Below are positions 31,703-43,613 of a DNA stretch of 64,000 bases, in pieces (positions within the stretch are counted from its first letter, which is position 1; every line of letters begins with the position of its first letter). The notes beneath the pieces were generated by a model, which was not told the DNA's origin, did not search any database, and saw only the letters and a list, made by a program, of their open reading frames with translations. The DNA comes from Mesostigma viride. Lineage: Eukaryota; Streptophyta; Mesostigmatophyceae; Mesostigmatales; Mesostigmataceae. The stretch lies in contig RPFO01000418.1 of NCBI GenBank assembly GCA_009746045.1, positions 2,663,834-2,727,833 on the forward strand. Direction: 5' to 3'. Made by a program: the position numbers and the translations under genes.

Positions 31703-32486
31703 TCTTCCCCACTAACCAGGCCACCCCCAGCCGACATTAACGCGTTTGCGTGCTCCATCCTTGGCGCCGTTGTCATTTCTTAATCACAAGGCGCAAGTTT
31801 TGAATCCGCACAACGGCACTGTGCTAATTGCGGGTGTCAATTTTGCGCGGCAAAAAGGAACTCCGTCCGATCTTGGCCCATCTACCGTCAATCATCTCTC
31901 CCGGCGGAAGTCGACAGGATCTTACTTTAGGAGCGAATCCTGCTGATCTGAACGCCATGGCGCAAAGTATCGGATTCGGGGAAATCGGTATATTTAGTAT
32001 CCAATTAGAAACCAGAGAGGTGAAATAAGAAATAAGTATCACCGAATCCTGAATGAAGGTGGTCACACACTGGTGTGACGTTGACAGGCTAAGGGGCTAA
32101 TAAGGCGCAAAGTATCGGATTCGGGCCTCTCACTGCCATGGTTAACGGTGCAAAGTTGACATCATGTTCGAGTAGGATTGAATCCGCATCAAGAAGCTGC
32201 GGTTACATAGATTACCCGGCAAATTTGACTGTTAACATAACTGACGCATAGCTAGCCGCGGGAATGGCCCACGCGGTCCGTTGGCTAGCTCGACAGTCAG
32301 ACGCGGTCGGTGCCCCTTCGTTCCTTTGCGTTTTAGGCATGCAAGGACACAGCCGGGGCCACGAAAACACCTCGTTGCTGCCGCCATGGTAGCCATGGCG
32401 GCAGCAACGGGGAGGGCCCGCGGCAAGGCGGCCGCGGGCCGTCCCCGTTGCTGCCGCCACCATTGGTTGTTTAGCGATTTTCAACC
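31703..32486. promoter_or_regulatory. Shared divergent promoter region of the two CACTA genes
   Basis: The 784 bases separate the two start codons. GCGCAAAGTATCGGATTCGGG occurs twice (about 31961 and 32104). A perfect 17-bp inverted repeat around TAG lies at 32373-32409, followed by a GGCCCGCGGC inverted repeat and a third copy of the CGTTGCTGCCGCCA arm at 32444-32457, just before the transposase ATG. No TATA box is certain. Confidence 0.55.
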
Positions 32487-35400
32487 ATGGAGGAACAAGG
32501 CCTTGACGACTTCCTCATGGAGGGATGGGCGGATGAGTACCGAACTGGGCCTGAGGCAGCTATGGAATTCGCCAGGAATTTCGATGCTGCTGCAAACAGA
32601 GTACATTTGGAGACGCCTTTATACCCAGGATCTAACGTTCCAGCTGTTGTGGCGGCCCTACAATTGCTAACGCAATGGGGCCAAGGAGGTTGTACTCGGA
32701 AGTTCGCAGACGCACAGCTGGCCCTTTTTAGTTCTCTCCTACCACCTGGCAATGTCTTGCCGGCTTCTGTTGAGGCGGCTAGACGCCTGTTGCGAGACTT
32801 GGGCTTGACGTATAAAGTATACGATGCTTGCAAGTGTGACGATTATGTTTACAAAGATAAGGATCTCCAGCAGTGCCCAAAGTGCGCCGAACCTCGTTAT
32901 GAGATATACACAGACACAGACGGCATGGTGATTAATACGAGGAAGCCCTATCGGCAAGTCAGAGTTTTTTCTTTGCTGGACAGGGTTCGGGGCTGGTTCA
33001 GAATGGAGAAGATGTCAATGGCACTGAGGTATGCAGGAGAGAAAGAAAACAAGGATGCAGATTCGCCGACGCGGACTGTCGACGGAGTCAAAGGTTCGTA
33101 ATCCATAGCCTCTACATCTGGCCATTGCTTTTTTTTTTTATCTTTGCTTGCCGATAGAGTTACACAACGCCGCGTTACTTTGGTATGTAGAGCTAGAACG
33201 TTAGTAACCCTGAATCTTGCTATTGAATCTTGCCTGGCAAGGTCAGTGTCGTGTTAAGTGATGTATCTGTATTTCTTACCGTTGCTTCAATGCATTCTCT
33301 GTGGTTTGTTCTTTCCTTGCCTGTTTCTTTTTGCAGACTGTCCGGCTGTACAACATGTAAAAAATCTTTACCCGCAGTTTCGTACTGAGCTGCGTAATCT
33401 TATATTCGGGATGGCGGTTGACGGAGTGTGTCCGCGTAGCTTTATGGGAAACTATTCTTGCTGGCCAGCTTTTATGGCTTGCTACAATTTACCTGAGTGG
33501 GTATTTGTCAACAAGAACTTCTCACCTATGGTTCTGCTGATAAGTGCCGCCAAGGGCAAGGCTCCAAAAAGAATGCAGGTGTACTGGGAGTTGGCGGTTG
33601 ATGAGCTTGTGGCGATGTGGAATGGTTTTTATGTATGCGACATCGTGGATGACCAGGGCGGCCAGTTACAACCTGTGCGCCTGCAGGCGCTCCTACTGTG
33701 GGTAATCCACGACTACCCAGCTTTTGCAAAGTCACTAAACATCCCAGATGCTGGATACTGCGGCTGCATGTTACATGGGCCAGAATGGGAAGCAACTTTT
33801 TTTTCCAATGGGAAGCTTGTGTACTTAGGGCACTCTACGCTTTTGAAGGAAGGTGACCCTGCGCGACCATCCGGGACTGGAGCTGCCCCTCCAGAAATGG
33901 ATTATGATGGGTACCTGAAATATTGTCGGGAAGAGTTGGGGGTGCAACCTGAAATATTCGGCAAGCTGCCGTACTGGACCAAGCTGTTAATTCGACATCT
34001 GGTGGATGAATTTCACCTTGGCCCGAACTGCCTGCTCCGGATACTCAACTGCACCAGCGGTAAGTAGCACGCGACAGTGTTCTTTTTTTTTCTAGTGTGC
34101 AGTTTGTAAACTTTGTCATATGCAAGGGACAAATTTTTGTTACATACTTGTTGATTGATTATTGATTGTGCGTTTCGTTGATATTGTGTTGTCCTTTGTG
34201 GCCTTTTTTATTATGTGCAGGGAAAGCTCATACCGCTGCTGTTCGAGCAAGGCTGCAACAACTGGGCCTTAATCAGGAGCTCTGGGTTACCACGGAAGAG
34301 GTGGAGAAAGTGGCGAAGAACGGTGTCCGGACAATAAGCATTAAAAAAAACTCTCGACATCCACCCTGTCAACTCACGTCGGAGGAGAAAGCGGCCACCC
34401 GTGGTATGTCTGTGCATGGATGTGTATATGCTTTTTTATTGGAATTGGTTTGGATGTTGTTTGTTGGTATTTTATATAAGTGTTTCATGTTGTCATCTGC
34501 CAAGATTGCTTAATTGCTGTGTTGGTCCATAGATCCCATGACGTAGTCCACTGTCATTAGAGGTTTCTGTGTACCACATCAAACCAAGTGCCCTTGTTAG
34601 GGTAAACATGTTGCTTGTAAGACTTCCTTTCATTTTTTCAATAACTATTTATGGGGTTAGTGTCAGGATTTGCCGGAGCATTTGGGCTGACAGTGTTTGG
34701 CCACTCTGAGAATTCGCCTCTGACATAATTTTCTAATCAAATTGTCAATGTGATCGTTTACATCTGTGTATCATACCATGTTTCTGTTGAATGCAGAGGT
34801 GGAAAAGGCGTTCGACCGCCTCCCAGACTATGTGCCTGGGCGGTACCACGGACTAGCCGCTGACGGGAAAAGCGATGAGACGATGAAAACAAGTGACAAG
34901 AACAAGTACCTGTGTCTGTTGTTGCCGGTCGTGTTGCGCAATCGTTTGCATCCGGATGCCCGCGCGGCATTTGTCCAGCTGTCTGTGGCCTTTAATGCTG
35001 TATTTTCAGCAAGGTGTCTCACTCAATCGCAGTTAGTCGAAGTGGGCGAAATGATGGTGCGTGCGGTGGTAGCATTAGAGTGTGTTATGCCAGCGTCAGA
35101 AATGTCAAGATCAGTCCATGCTGCATCTCACTTGGCGGAACAGATCCGGTATGCTGGCCTGCCTGATGGCAGGAGCATGACATGGGGTGAGCGCCAGATG
35201 GCGGTGATTACTTCTGGGCCATTGTCAAACAAGAACGTGGAATGCTCCATGGGGAACTTCTTCATGGACTTCGAGGCATTGAACATCCTGAGCTACTTCA
35301 CGCGCCAGACTGTGTGGGTAAGTTTTTTAAACAAACTTCGTGTTTGCTTGGCTGCATGCACATTTCCCATGTTTCAGCGAGTGTTTCTAGCAGGTTAAGT

Positions 35401-37137
35401 GTATGCAAAACATGTACTTACGTTCTTTTTTTTCTATTTGGTTCATGTGTTTTTTTTTTCAGGGTCAAGGCTTCCCGTCTGTGTGGGACATTCTGGAAAC
35501 TGATCCGTCCAAGTGTATTCTGCCGAGCAAGCGCTTTCGTCAACAAGCATATACTCTCTCTGAGGTCGAGCAGCTTGAGGCCTTACAACTGATGCTGGAA
35601 TTTGCACTTCAGCATGCAACATACGAGCCCGGATATGGAATTGAATTCTGGTGAGTTTCTTGTAGAAACCGATGCTACATTTGTACACCCTCGCATTGGC
35701 CATTTTAATTCAGTTCAGCCGAAAGGAGGGTGTAATCTTGCAACGCATGTACATAGGATTATCATATGTTTCCTGCATTCTTCTGATTTGCTTACTCGTG
35801 CTTAATGTGGTTGATTTTCTAGATTTCACAGTGACATTCTTATGTCCTTGTCTACACGCAATATCTGGTTGTGCATGCAATGATGAAGATGCTTTTTTTC
35901 ACTATGTTGATAATTGTATGAAGTGGGACAACTATGTTTAATTGTATGTTTAATTGATTTTGCAATGTGATGTACGTTATTCGCCTTTGTCACTTGCAGG
36001 CGTCGGCTCGTTCACGTTGGCAACCTGGCGTGGTTGAAGCAATGGATCACGCAAAACCAGGAGCCACGCCTCCCCACGATGATTACGGCGGCGGTGTGTG
36101 GCATGGAGCCTGCTTGTGACGAGCATGACTCAATCCACATCAATGGCAGCAATTACCGAACTGCAGTCGCCGACCTTCGACAAACTGTTCGCCATCGCAA
36201 CTCTGGAGTAATGGTTTATGGTAAAGAGGGGGTTAGGTATGGCCGCATCACACACATTCTGCATAGTTTCCTCCGTGCCCCGACGGAAGGATGGAGTAGG
36301 CAAGTTCTTTTAAAGGTCGCTCTGTTTGATGTCGGTTCTGTGAAAGAGCTCCCTTTAGAGGGATTGACGCTTATACCTTTAGGGGAGCGAGCGCCCAAGC
36401 AGGATGCTTTAGTCCTTCCCGGGAGTGTATGTTCAGTTGGTTTTGTAGTTGATCCAGAGTATGCACCTGAGATAGCCATCGTGCACTGTAAATTGCCGTG
36501 GCAAATGGTAAAGGAAACGTGTAGTGCAGCCCAGCATGTATTATCCCGTGCTGCAGGTGCTCAGCTGAGAACCACAGACGTGTATGCTGATATGAACCTG
36601 CAGCGCAAGGTGACACTGTGTGTTAAGCGAAGAGACATGACAACACGAGGTCGTTCACAAGGTAATCGCACTGCACCCATAGATCCACAAGCAACCACTG
36701 CACGCATGGCTGCGGAGCCACAAGCAACCACTGCACCTAATCGCTCACGTGGCAAGCGCACTGTTGGCACATTGGTAGAGCCACAAGCAACCACTGCACC
36801 AAGTCGCTCACGTGGCAAGCGCACTGTTGGCACATTGGTAGAGCCACAAGCAACCACTGCACCAAGCCGCTCGCGTGGCAAGCGCACTGCGGACACATTG
36901 GTAGAAACACACACAGCCGCTGCACCAAACCGCTCGCGTGGCAAGAGCATTGCTGGCAAGTCCATGGCAGCGGCTAGTGGCAGCGCATCAAGCCCTGATG
37001 ACATTGCTAGTGATTTGTCGCTGAGCAGCGACGGTGAGGCATGCATTCCCACACAAAGGAGAAGTGAGAGGCAACGTGTGGTAGTAAATTATGCGGACTC
37101 TGACAGTGCTGCATACACTGATGAGGAGTGGGATTGA
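32487..37137 (+). CDS. CACTA TNP2-like transposase, six exons
   Basis: Exons: 32487-33093, 33337-34059, 34221-34403, 34797-35317, 35463-35650, 36000-37137. All introns are GT..AG, phases agree, and the sum is 3,360 bases (1,119 residues). Exon 1 has the TNP2-family Cys motif (VYDACKCDD...QCPKCAEPRYE) followed by VRVFSLLDRVRGWF. Exon 2 carries MAVDGVCP, NYSCWPAFMACYNLPEW and YWELAVDELVAMW, the DD parts of the catalytic core, then a zinc-like CGCMLHG. Exon 4 matches the later family region (SMGNFFMDFEAL). The last exon ends in three Pro/Arg tandem repeats and an acidic tail (SDSAAYTDEEWD). It would cut and paste the element at its CACTA ends. ATG 32487 is the first in frame and fits the family start. 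Confidence 0.88.
36725..36960 (+). repeat. Tandem repeat in the transposase C-terminus
   Basis: Units of about 66 bases encode EPQATTAPSRSRGKRTVGTL three to four times. The basic SRGKR core in each unit could act in nuclear import or DNA binding. Confidence 0.85.
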
Positions 37138-37299
37138 TTATATTCCTAATATAATGTAATGATGGATTGATGTAACTTTTTGTGTGCTTGTCACACTTAT
37201 ATTTATTTATTTCCAATGAACATGTGTGTCAACTGCATCATTTCTGCATCCACATATAATGCATAAGTGTCCTGTCTTCATGCACTTGAGAGTTCTCAA

Positions 37300-37705
37300 G
37301 TGTCATGCTCAGTGTCCTGATTTTCCTGATTTTTTGTGCCATGTAAGTGTCCTGATTTTCCTGATTTTTTGTGCCATGCTAAGTGTCCTGATTTTCCTGA
37401 TTTTTTTCTGATTCAGCGGGAAAATCTCAAGATCTTGAGATTTTTTGTGTTGTTTCGACATTTTTCTCAGGATCCCAGGATTTTCTCAGGATTCTCAGTG
37501 TTTCTCAGTGTTCAATTTTTTTAATCTCAGGCACTTCTCAGGATTCTCAGGAGAAAGTCCTGATATAATATCAGGATTCCTGAGAAAATCTCAGAAAAAA
37601 CTCAGGATTCTCAGGATTTCTTGAGAAAAAAATCAGGAAATCTCAGGAAATCCTGAGAAAATCTCAGAAAAAACTCAGGAACTGAGAAAAATCTCAGAAC
37701 CCGAC
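37300..37705 (+). repeat. CACTA right subterminal repeats
   Basis: Three 33-bp direct units (TGTCCTGATTTTCCTGATTT with TTTGTGCCATG) at 37312-37405 are followed by dense TCTCAGGA and TCCTGAGAAA motifs up to the terminal inverted repeat. Confidence 0.85.
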
Positions 37706-37714
37706 TTCCTAGTG

Positions 37715-39085
37715 CAGATCATGGAAGACGAGCACCTGTCGGCGCGAAAAGCCAAGGTGCGCGCCGGTCGCCGTGTGCCCTTCCTGGGCCACACCCTGTC
37801 TGCGGACGGCATCGCGACCGACCCGGAGAAGATCGAGTCCGTCCAGCAGTGGCCGGTTCCCACGGACGTGAAGGGGGTGCGCAGTTTTCTGGGGTTGGCG
37901 TCCTACTACCGACGCTTCATCCCGAGGTTCGCCACCATCGCCGCCCCGATCAACGCTCTTCTCAGGAAGGGTACTCCGTTCCTGTAGGCTGAGCAGTGCC
38001 AGCAGGCCTTCGAGGCTCTCAAGCGCCACCTCACCACAGCGCCTGTCCTCGTCCTGCCGGACCCGTCCCTTCCTTTCGTCGTGGCTACTGACGCCAGCAA
38101 GGTGGTCATCGGGGGCGCGTTCTCCCGCAGGATCAAGGCAAGGGCCTTCAGCCCATTGAGTACATCTCACGCACGATGATTCCGGCGGAACGGAACTATC
38201 CAGTGCACCAACAGGAACTTCTGGCAGTAGTTTACTGCTGCCACACGTGGCGTCATCATCTTTTGGGGGCACATTTTTCGGTGGCCATTAGTGAGCAGGG
38301 GGATCTTGACCCCCACCGCCTGGTGATCCACACCGACCACCGGCCTCTCACACACCTCCTGGTGCATGCAGCCCAATCTGACGCCCCGTCAAGCGCGGTG
38401 GATGGAGTACTTGTCGCAATTTGCACCGTTCAAGATCCAGTACGTCAAGGGCGCGGACAACGTGGTGCCCGACGCCCTCTCGCGACGGGCGGACTATTGG
38501 TTCTACGAGGACATGGACGTGCTTCATACCACCTGTGTACCAGTGGCCGCCCCGGGGACCGCTTACGGCGCGGAGCCACGGTCCCCTCGGGCCCGCCATC
38601 TTTTTCATCTCGGGGACACCACCATGGATGACTTGTCTCCCCTCCTGGAGGAGCCTGTCCGGCAGGGCGCCCACGAGGACGTGGACACCCCCGGGGAGGG
38701 GGAGGGGTCGCATACGCGCGTGCCCCTCAGTCATGTGGTGCCGCCCCAGGGAATTTTTCAGCTTCAGCCGCTCGGCCCACCTACAGTCTTCTCAGAGTTC
38801 GTTAACCAGGCGATGACGGACGCGGAGGACTCGGCCGAGGACGTGTTCACAGTCACATCTGACCTAGAGACGATGATCAGTCGTTTCACAGTCACGGAAG
38901 AAGCGGCCCTCGAGGCCATCAGGGCACATCCCCAGCAGATGGGCGCTTTCCCTTGCAAGTTCCAGGAAGGGCGCCTGTTCGTGTGTGTCCAGCCGGAGGA
39001 ATGGCGGCTGTACGTCCCTGAGCTGTGTAGAGCCGCCTTGCTCCACGAGCTCCATGACTCCCTCCTAGGCGGTCACCAAGGAGTA
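37715..39085 (+). pseudogene. pol: Ty3-B Pol part 2: RT end, RNase H and integrase zinc module
   Basis: It resumes exactly where the CACTA insert interrupted RT (QIMEDEHLSARKAKVRAGRR, FLGHTLSADGIATDP, SFLGLASYYRRFIPRF). A TAG at 37985 replaces the expected Trp. RNase H begins FVVATDASKVVIGG and continues only after a -1 shift at about 38123 (VLPQDQGKGLQPIEYIS), then HQQELLAVVYCC and IHTDHRPLTHLL. A 7-base insertion near 38360 shifts the frame to the tether (SRRADYWFYEDMDVL). The integrase zinc module starts at LLHELHDSLLGGHQG and is cut at 39085 by the copia insertion. Confidence 0.88.
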
Positions 39086-39903
39086 TGTTTGAAAGGTAGA
39101 GGAAACTAATGGGTTTTACACAATGCCTTGTGCTTGGCCTTGCTACCCACACACCTTGCAGGTGCTGAAAGAAAGAGAGGTTGAAGACAATTTACGTGGA
39201 AGAATAAATGGCTTTTATTAGAATATAATAGTTGGAGAAGAGCTTGAATGGAGGTTGAATGGAGGTTGAATGGAGGTTCCTGCCCTTAGGGGGCAGTTTC
39301 CTTTTATACCTTTTAGGCTAGGAAGGATGACATCAGCAATGACATCATCACAGAAGCTTGTAGAAACATCCTAGCATATTCCTAGCATATTCCCAGCATA
39401 TTCTCAGTATATTCCAGGAATATTCCTGGCATATTCTTAGAACATTCCTAGAACATTCTAGACATGATCCAATGAGCTGGCATAATAGCTAGATGCCAAG
39501 TGTCTACGTAATAATGTGCCACATAACATGATTAATAAAGTGACACATCTCTTCTCCTTGGAGTGACAAGTGTCATGCAATGAGTCTACCCACTTGTCAT
39601 CATGTAAGTCATAACATGTGTCATCATGAGCTGCCAACACTTGTCAGCTCATGGACCAAACACTTGTCCAATAGGCCATAGCACCACTTGTCAATCAAAT
39701 ACGTGATGCTACTAGGCTGACTCAGGTACAAGTCATCCATGTCCAAGTATAGGACTATGGCACATGAATATTGATCAGCTCATTGAGCCCAATTCATCTA
39801 GCTTATCATAGCTATCAAATTCCCAGTCCATATGGAATAAATCCAACAAGAAATAAATCAGGCTGGGATATATTGTGGCCAGGTGGATATAATATCCCTA
39901 ACA
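39086..39903 (-). repeat. Copia 3' LTR
   Basis: On the plus strand it reads TGTTTGAAAGG to ATCCCTAACA, with TG..CA ends. It matches 42795-43613 with about four differences. Confidence 0.93.
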
Positions 39904-39911
39904 CCCCCCTT
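39904..39911 (-). promoter_or_regulatory. Copia polypurine tract
   Basis: AAGGGGGG on the minus strand directly abuts the 3' LTR. Confidence 0.7.
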
Positions 39912-41415
39912 AGCCACATGGGCACAAAGCAAAAGATGACTGGGTAGGTGGAATCTCAACACCCCCCTTAACCACATGCTCGTAGCATGCCGTCCAGTTG
40001 CTAGCATGGTGCAACTGAAAATGAAGATGCCGTCCTCGTGAAACGCTTGAAGCTCCAACATGCGGTCATGAGCCGCACTACCGCCACTGATCCCCCCCCC
40101 GGCAACGCGAATGAGTGTCCTACCATAGCAGCAACGCACTAGCTGCCCATCCTGGATGGCTGATACCCAACCCTTAGTTGGAAAAAGTGCTCTAGATGCT
40201 ACATTCCCCCCTCACTCAAAGCGGCTGCCCATGGACACAATAGGGGCACACAGTCCCACACATATAATACGGCAACACATGCCAACAAAGAAAGTCCCTA
40301 TGAGCTAACCCAAACGGTATAGAGGTAGGGTAACGGCAACAATACGTGCTGTACACACACGGAGCAACATAACATACGCCATCTCACAAATAAATGACAC
40401 CAACATCACGTTTTACGCCAAATAAACGGGGTGAGCAAACAAACATATTGGCAACAAATGCCACACAAACAAGGTACAATACAACCTTCAACACAAAACA
40501 CAGTGGCCATAACAGATAAACGCGCTTCATAGCAAAGAAAACAGGACGTGCAAAACATTACCGCCACAAAGGCGAACACAGTAACGATTACTTCGTCACG
40601 ATTCACAAATCAGTGCCCGAGAGTAAACATTACGTCCGACATTACAGGCTATGCCGAAATGCACAGCCGAATTCGACACAAAGGACGTAAACACTTGCAT
40701 ACAAGCAATGCTCTCAGCACAAAACAAAATAACACACGCGTCATAGGCACTTTAACTTACGAAAACAAGTCGTAGACGACGATACAACGGCGCTTCACTA
40801 CGCCGCAGACCAGTGCCACAAATAGCGTGCAAAAACTCTGGATATACACTCCAGGTACGTAGAAAACGTCTCGTGGGAACAATCCAATAATGCGTGGGCC
40901 ATTGCCACTGAACGCATGGCAAAATAAACACATAATTGCTGGAAGAACACAAAGAAAGAACCAGAACACGCACGCTTACGGCGCCTCACAATTTCCAGCA
41001 AACACGACACAAAAGTCGACATACAAGTTCATTTCCCACAGACAAAACATTAGGGCAACCTTGAGGAGTGGGGTCTGTGCATCCTGGGCGACAATTTCCA
41101 AGGGTCGTTGCAGCTAGCGCAGTTGCAAATGCCATAGCCTGGCCGAACACCGTAAACTGACCGACGTGATACCTTGGCAGCATTTTGCACCTGAGTTGAC
41201 CGTTGGTGCTTGACCGCACTTTGGCTGACAGGTCGCTGTCCACGTCGTTGTCGGCTCGCTCGAGGCCTCGCGCCAGCACCGGACTTGGCAGTCCAGGACT
41301 TAGAAAAATTTGGCAGCTTGGTCGATTTCGCCCTCGCGCACGAATTTGTTCCCCCTCAGTTAGGCTGGCAGCGTTCGAGCGCCGCGCCTTTGGTCTGGTC
41401 GCCGGACTTTGGTTA
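39912..41415 (-). other. Non-coding internal filler of the copia element
   Basis: No IN, RT or RNase H motif was found on either strand in this stretch, where an autonomous copy would carry them. The sequence is rich in ACA/CAA words. Confidence 0.6.
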
Positions 41416-42711
41416 CTAGCACCAGTCACCTGGTATGCTGGCGGCGACAACGCGCTCCGCCTGCACTGGGCTGTTCTGGACCGCGGTTTCTGGAAGTACT
41501 TCAGCGTCTGACACGGACTTCTCCATTGCGCTGGAAACTTCTCGAATTGGCGTGAACTTCCACTGGGCCGGCGCAGAGTATAAAAAGCCACGCAGTGTGC
41601 GAGTAATGCCCAGTAGGCCGCCCCCGATCCCGCATACACGGGCAAGCATGGCCAGTATGACCGTTAGGCCCACGGCCAGCCACTCCGCCGCGTGTCCCGA
41701 GGCACGTGAGATGCTGCGCTCGCTGCTCGCCATTTTCTGCCCTTGACAGGCAGCGTCGTTCTTGAAGCTCGTCGCCGACGATTTCAGCTCTGGGATGGCG
41801 TCCATCGCTGCGTCCGCACCGTGCGCGGGCAAAAAGTAGGTGTTGTTCCTCGTCCCGATGCTGCAGTGCCTGCTGTCCAGCACAGCAACCCGCTGGGCGA
41901 GGTCGACCTTGTGGCCATCCTTGACGAGCTGGCCGACAGATAAAAGTCGGGTGCTCAGCTTTGGAACGAGCAGCGCGTTTTGGAGGTGCACGTCTGCCTC
42001 CTGGCCCGGCAGCTTCAGCTTGACAGTCCCGATGGCTGTCGCCTTCAGTTTGCCGCCTGAGCCGGCGATTTCCCTGTTGTGAGGGTGCAGGCACACGAAA
42101 TCCGACGGGCATGGCGTCATGTGACAGCTCGCTGCGGAATCCAGCACCCAGCTGGTCGGTGCTTTCTTTTCATACTGCGTGAGTGCAGCAGCATCCGACG
42201 GCGATGGCGACTCGGCGATGGTGGCGAAGACGAAGCCGGACCGCTCCGCAGCCTCCTCGGTGATACGCGCCTCGCTGGCACCTGGTGAGTGCTCCTTTCT
42301 CGCTTGGTTCCGTCGCGTTGCCTTGTTCTTGCGTTCTTGCTTCAGCTCCGGATGCTTCTCCCAGCACTGGGTGTCCACGTGCCCGGCCTTCTTGCAGTAA
42401 TTGCACCGCCTCTTTCCTCCACTTTTCTTCGTAGTAGTGTGGAAAACCTGGCCGTTAGGGGAGCCCTCCTTCTTTGCTTGAGCAGAACGCCTTCCGTGCA
42501 GTAGCTCCTCCGCCTCCAGCAGCGCAGTCTTGACCTCCTTTAGCGAATCCTCCTCTCCAGTTAGGACCTTGACCAGGTCACAATAGGCCGATGCTAAGGC
42601 CTTCAACACAGCCTTGATTTCTTCCCATTTCCTCAGAGACCGCCCATCAAACGTTGTGATGGACTTGCTTGTTGCCCGGAATTGCTTGTAGCACGCTTCC
42701 TTGGTAGCCAT
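41416..42711 (-). CDS. Copia Gag-protease protein, truncated
   Basis: From ATG at 42711 the 431-codon frame has a short Gag part (SITTFDGRSLRKWEEIKAVL), a CCHC knuckle CNYCKKAGHVDTQCW (about 42330-42400) and the copia protease active site WVLDSAASCHMTP (D-S-A) with the usual ALLVPKLSTRLLSVGQL block after it. Instead of running into integrase, the frame continues with an unrelated tail that includes a hydrophobic stretch (WLAVGLTVILAMLARVCG) and stops at 41416. The protein could still process Gag. The hydrophobic tail is unusual; it may simply be translated filler. Confidence 0.82.
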   Translation of the reverse strand: MATKEACYKQFRATSKSITTFDGRSLRKWEEIKAVLKALASAYCDLVKVLTGEEDSLKEVKTALLEAEELLHGRRSAQAKKEGSPNGQVFHTTTKKSGGKRRCNYCKKAGHVDTQCWEKHPELKQERKNKATRRNQARKEHSPGASEARITEEAAERSGFVFATIAESPSPSDAAALTQYEKKAPTSWVLDSAASCHMTPCPSDFVCLHPHNREIAGSGGKLKATAIGTVKLKLPGQEADVHLQNALLVPKLSTRLLSVGQLVKDGHKVDLAQRVAVLDSRHCSIGTRNNTYFLPAHGADAAMDAIPELKSSATSFKNDAACQGQKMASSERSISRASGHAAEWLAVGLTVILAMLARVCGIGGGLLGITRTLRGFLYSAPAQWKFTPIREVSSAMEKSVSDAEVLPETAVQNSPVQAERVVAASIPGDWC

Positions 42712-42782
42712 GGTGTCTTCAGTCGCCAATGGAACTGGATGTCTCTGGGTTCACAGTGGTCTTCTTGTTCCTCAGTAACAAA

Positions 42783-42794
42783 CCTCCGATACCA
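42783..42794 (-). promoter_or_regulatory. Copia primer-binding site
   Basis: TGGTATCGGAGG on the minus strand directly follows the 5' LTR end. It resembles the initiator-Met-tRNA site (TGGTATCAGAGC) used by many copia elements, with one main mismatch. Confidence 0.75.
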
Positions 42795-43613
42795 TGTTTG
42801 AAAGGTAGAGGAAACTAATGGGTTTTACACAATGCCTTGTGCTTGGCCTTGCTACCCACACACCTTGCAGGTGCTGAAAGAAAGAGAGGTTGAAGACAAT
42901 TTACGTGGAAGAATAAATGGCTTTTATTAGAATATAATAGTTGGAGAAGAGCTTGAATGGAGGTTGAATGGAGGTTGGATGGAGGTTCCTGCCCTTAGGG
43001 GGCAGTTTCCTTTTATACCTTTTAGGCTAGGAAGGATGACATCAGCAATGACATCATCACAGAAGCTTGTAGAAACATCCTAGCATATTCCTAGCATATT
43101 CCCAGCATATTCTCAGTATATTCCAGGAATATTCCTGGCATATTCTTAGAACATTCCTAGAACATTCTAGACATGATCCAATGAGCTGGCATAATAGCTA
43201 GATGCCAAGTGTCTACGTAATAATGTGCCACATAACATGATTAATAAAGTGACACATCTCTTCTCCTTGGAGTGACAAGTGTCATGCAATGAGTCTACCC
43301 ACTTGTCATCATGTAAGTCATAACATGTGTCATCATGAGCTGCCAACACTTGTCAGCTCATGGACCAAACACTTGTCCAATAGGCCATAGCACCACTTGT
43401 CAATCAAATACGTGATGCTACTAGGCTGACTCAGGGTACAAGTCATCCATGTCCAAGAATAGGACTATGGCACATGAATATTGATCAGCTCATTGAGCCC
43501 AATTCATCTAGCTTATCATAGCTATCAAATTCCCAGTCCATATGGAATAAATCCAACAAGAAACAAATCAGGCTGGGATATATTGTGGCCAGGTGGATAT
43601 AATATCCCTAACA
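42795..43613 (-). repeat. Copia 5' LTR
   Basis: The 819-bp LTR is nearly identical to 39086-39903, and GAGTA follows its outer end. Confidence 0.93.

Larger units (their letters stand above)
27517..37714 (+). mobile_element. Complete CACTA (EnSpm-type) DNA transposon, 10,198 bp
   Basis: The termini are CACTAGGAAGTCGG on the left and its exact reverse complement on the right, the CACTA signature. The dinucleotide CA lies outside each end (27515-27516 and 37715-37716), and removing the insert plus one CA restores the Ty3-B frame VLQIME. Long arrays of TCCTGAGATT-like subterminal repeats sit inside both ends, as is typical of the superfamily. It carries a TNP2-like transposase (plus strand) and a second intron-containing gene (minus strand) read divergently. 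The transposase frame is intact, so it may be a young and possibly autonomous copy. Confidence 0.9.
39086..43613 (-). mobile_element. Non-autonomous Ty1/copia element, 4,528 bp, TSD GAGTA
   Basis: Two LTRs of 818 and 819 bp (39086-39903 and 42795-43613) differ at about four positions by eye, so the insertion is recent. GAGTA flanks it at 39081-39085 and 43614-43618. The internal region read on the minus strand has a primer site, one Gag-protease frame, about 1.5 kb of non-coding filler and a polypurine tract. Integrase, RT and RNase H are missing, so it must have moved with help in trans. Confidence 0.93.

Noticed and set aside
36561-37052. 163-codon minus-strand frame
   Set aside because: Antisense shadow of the transposase C-terminal tandem repeat.
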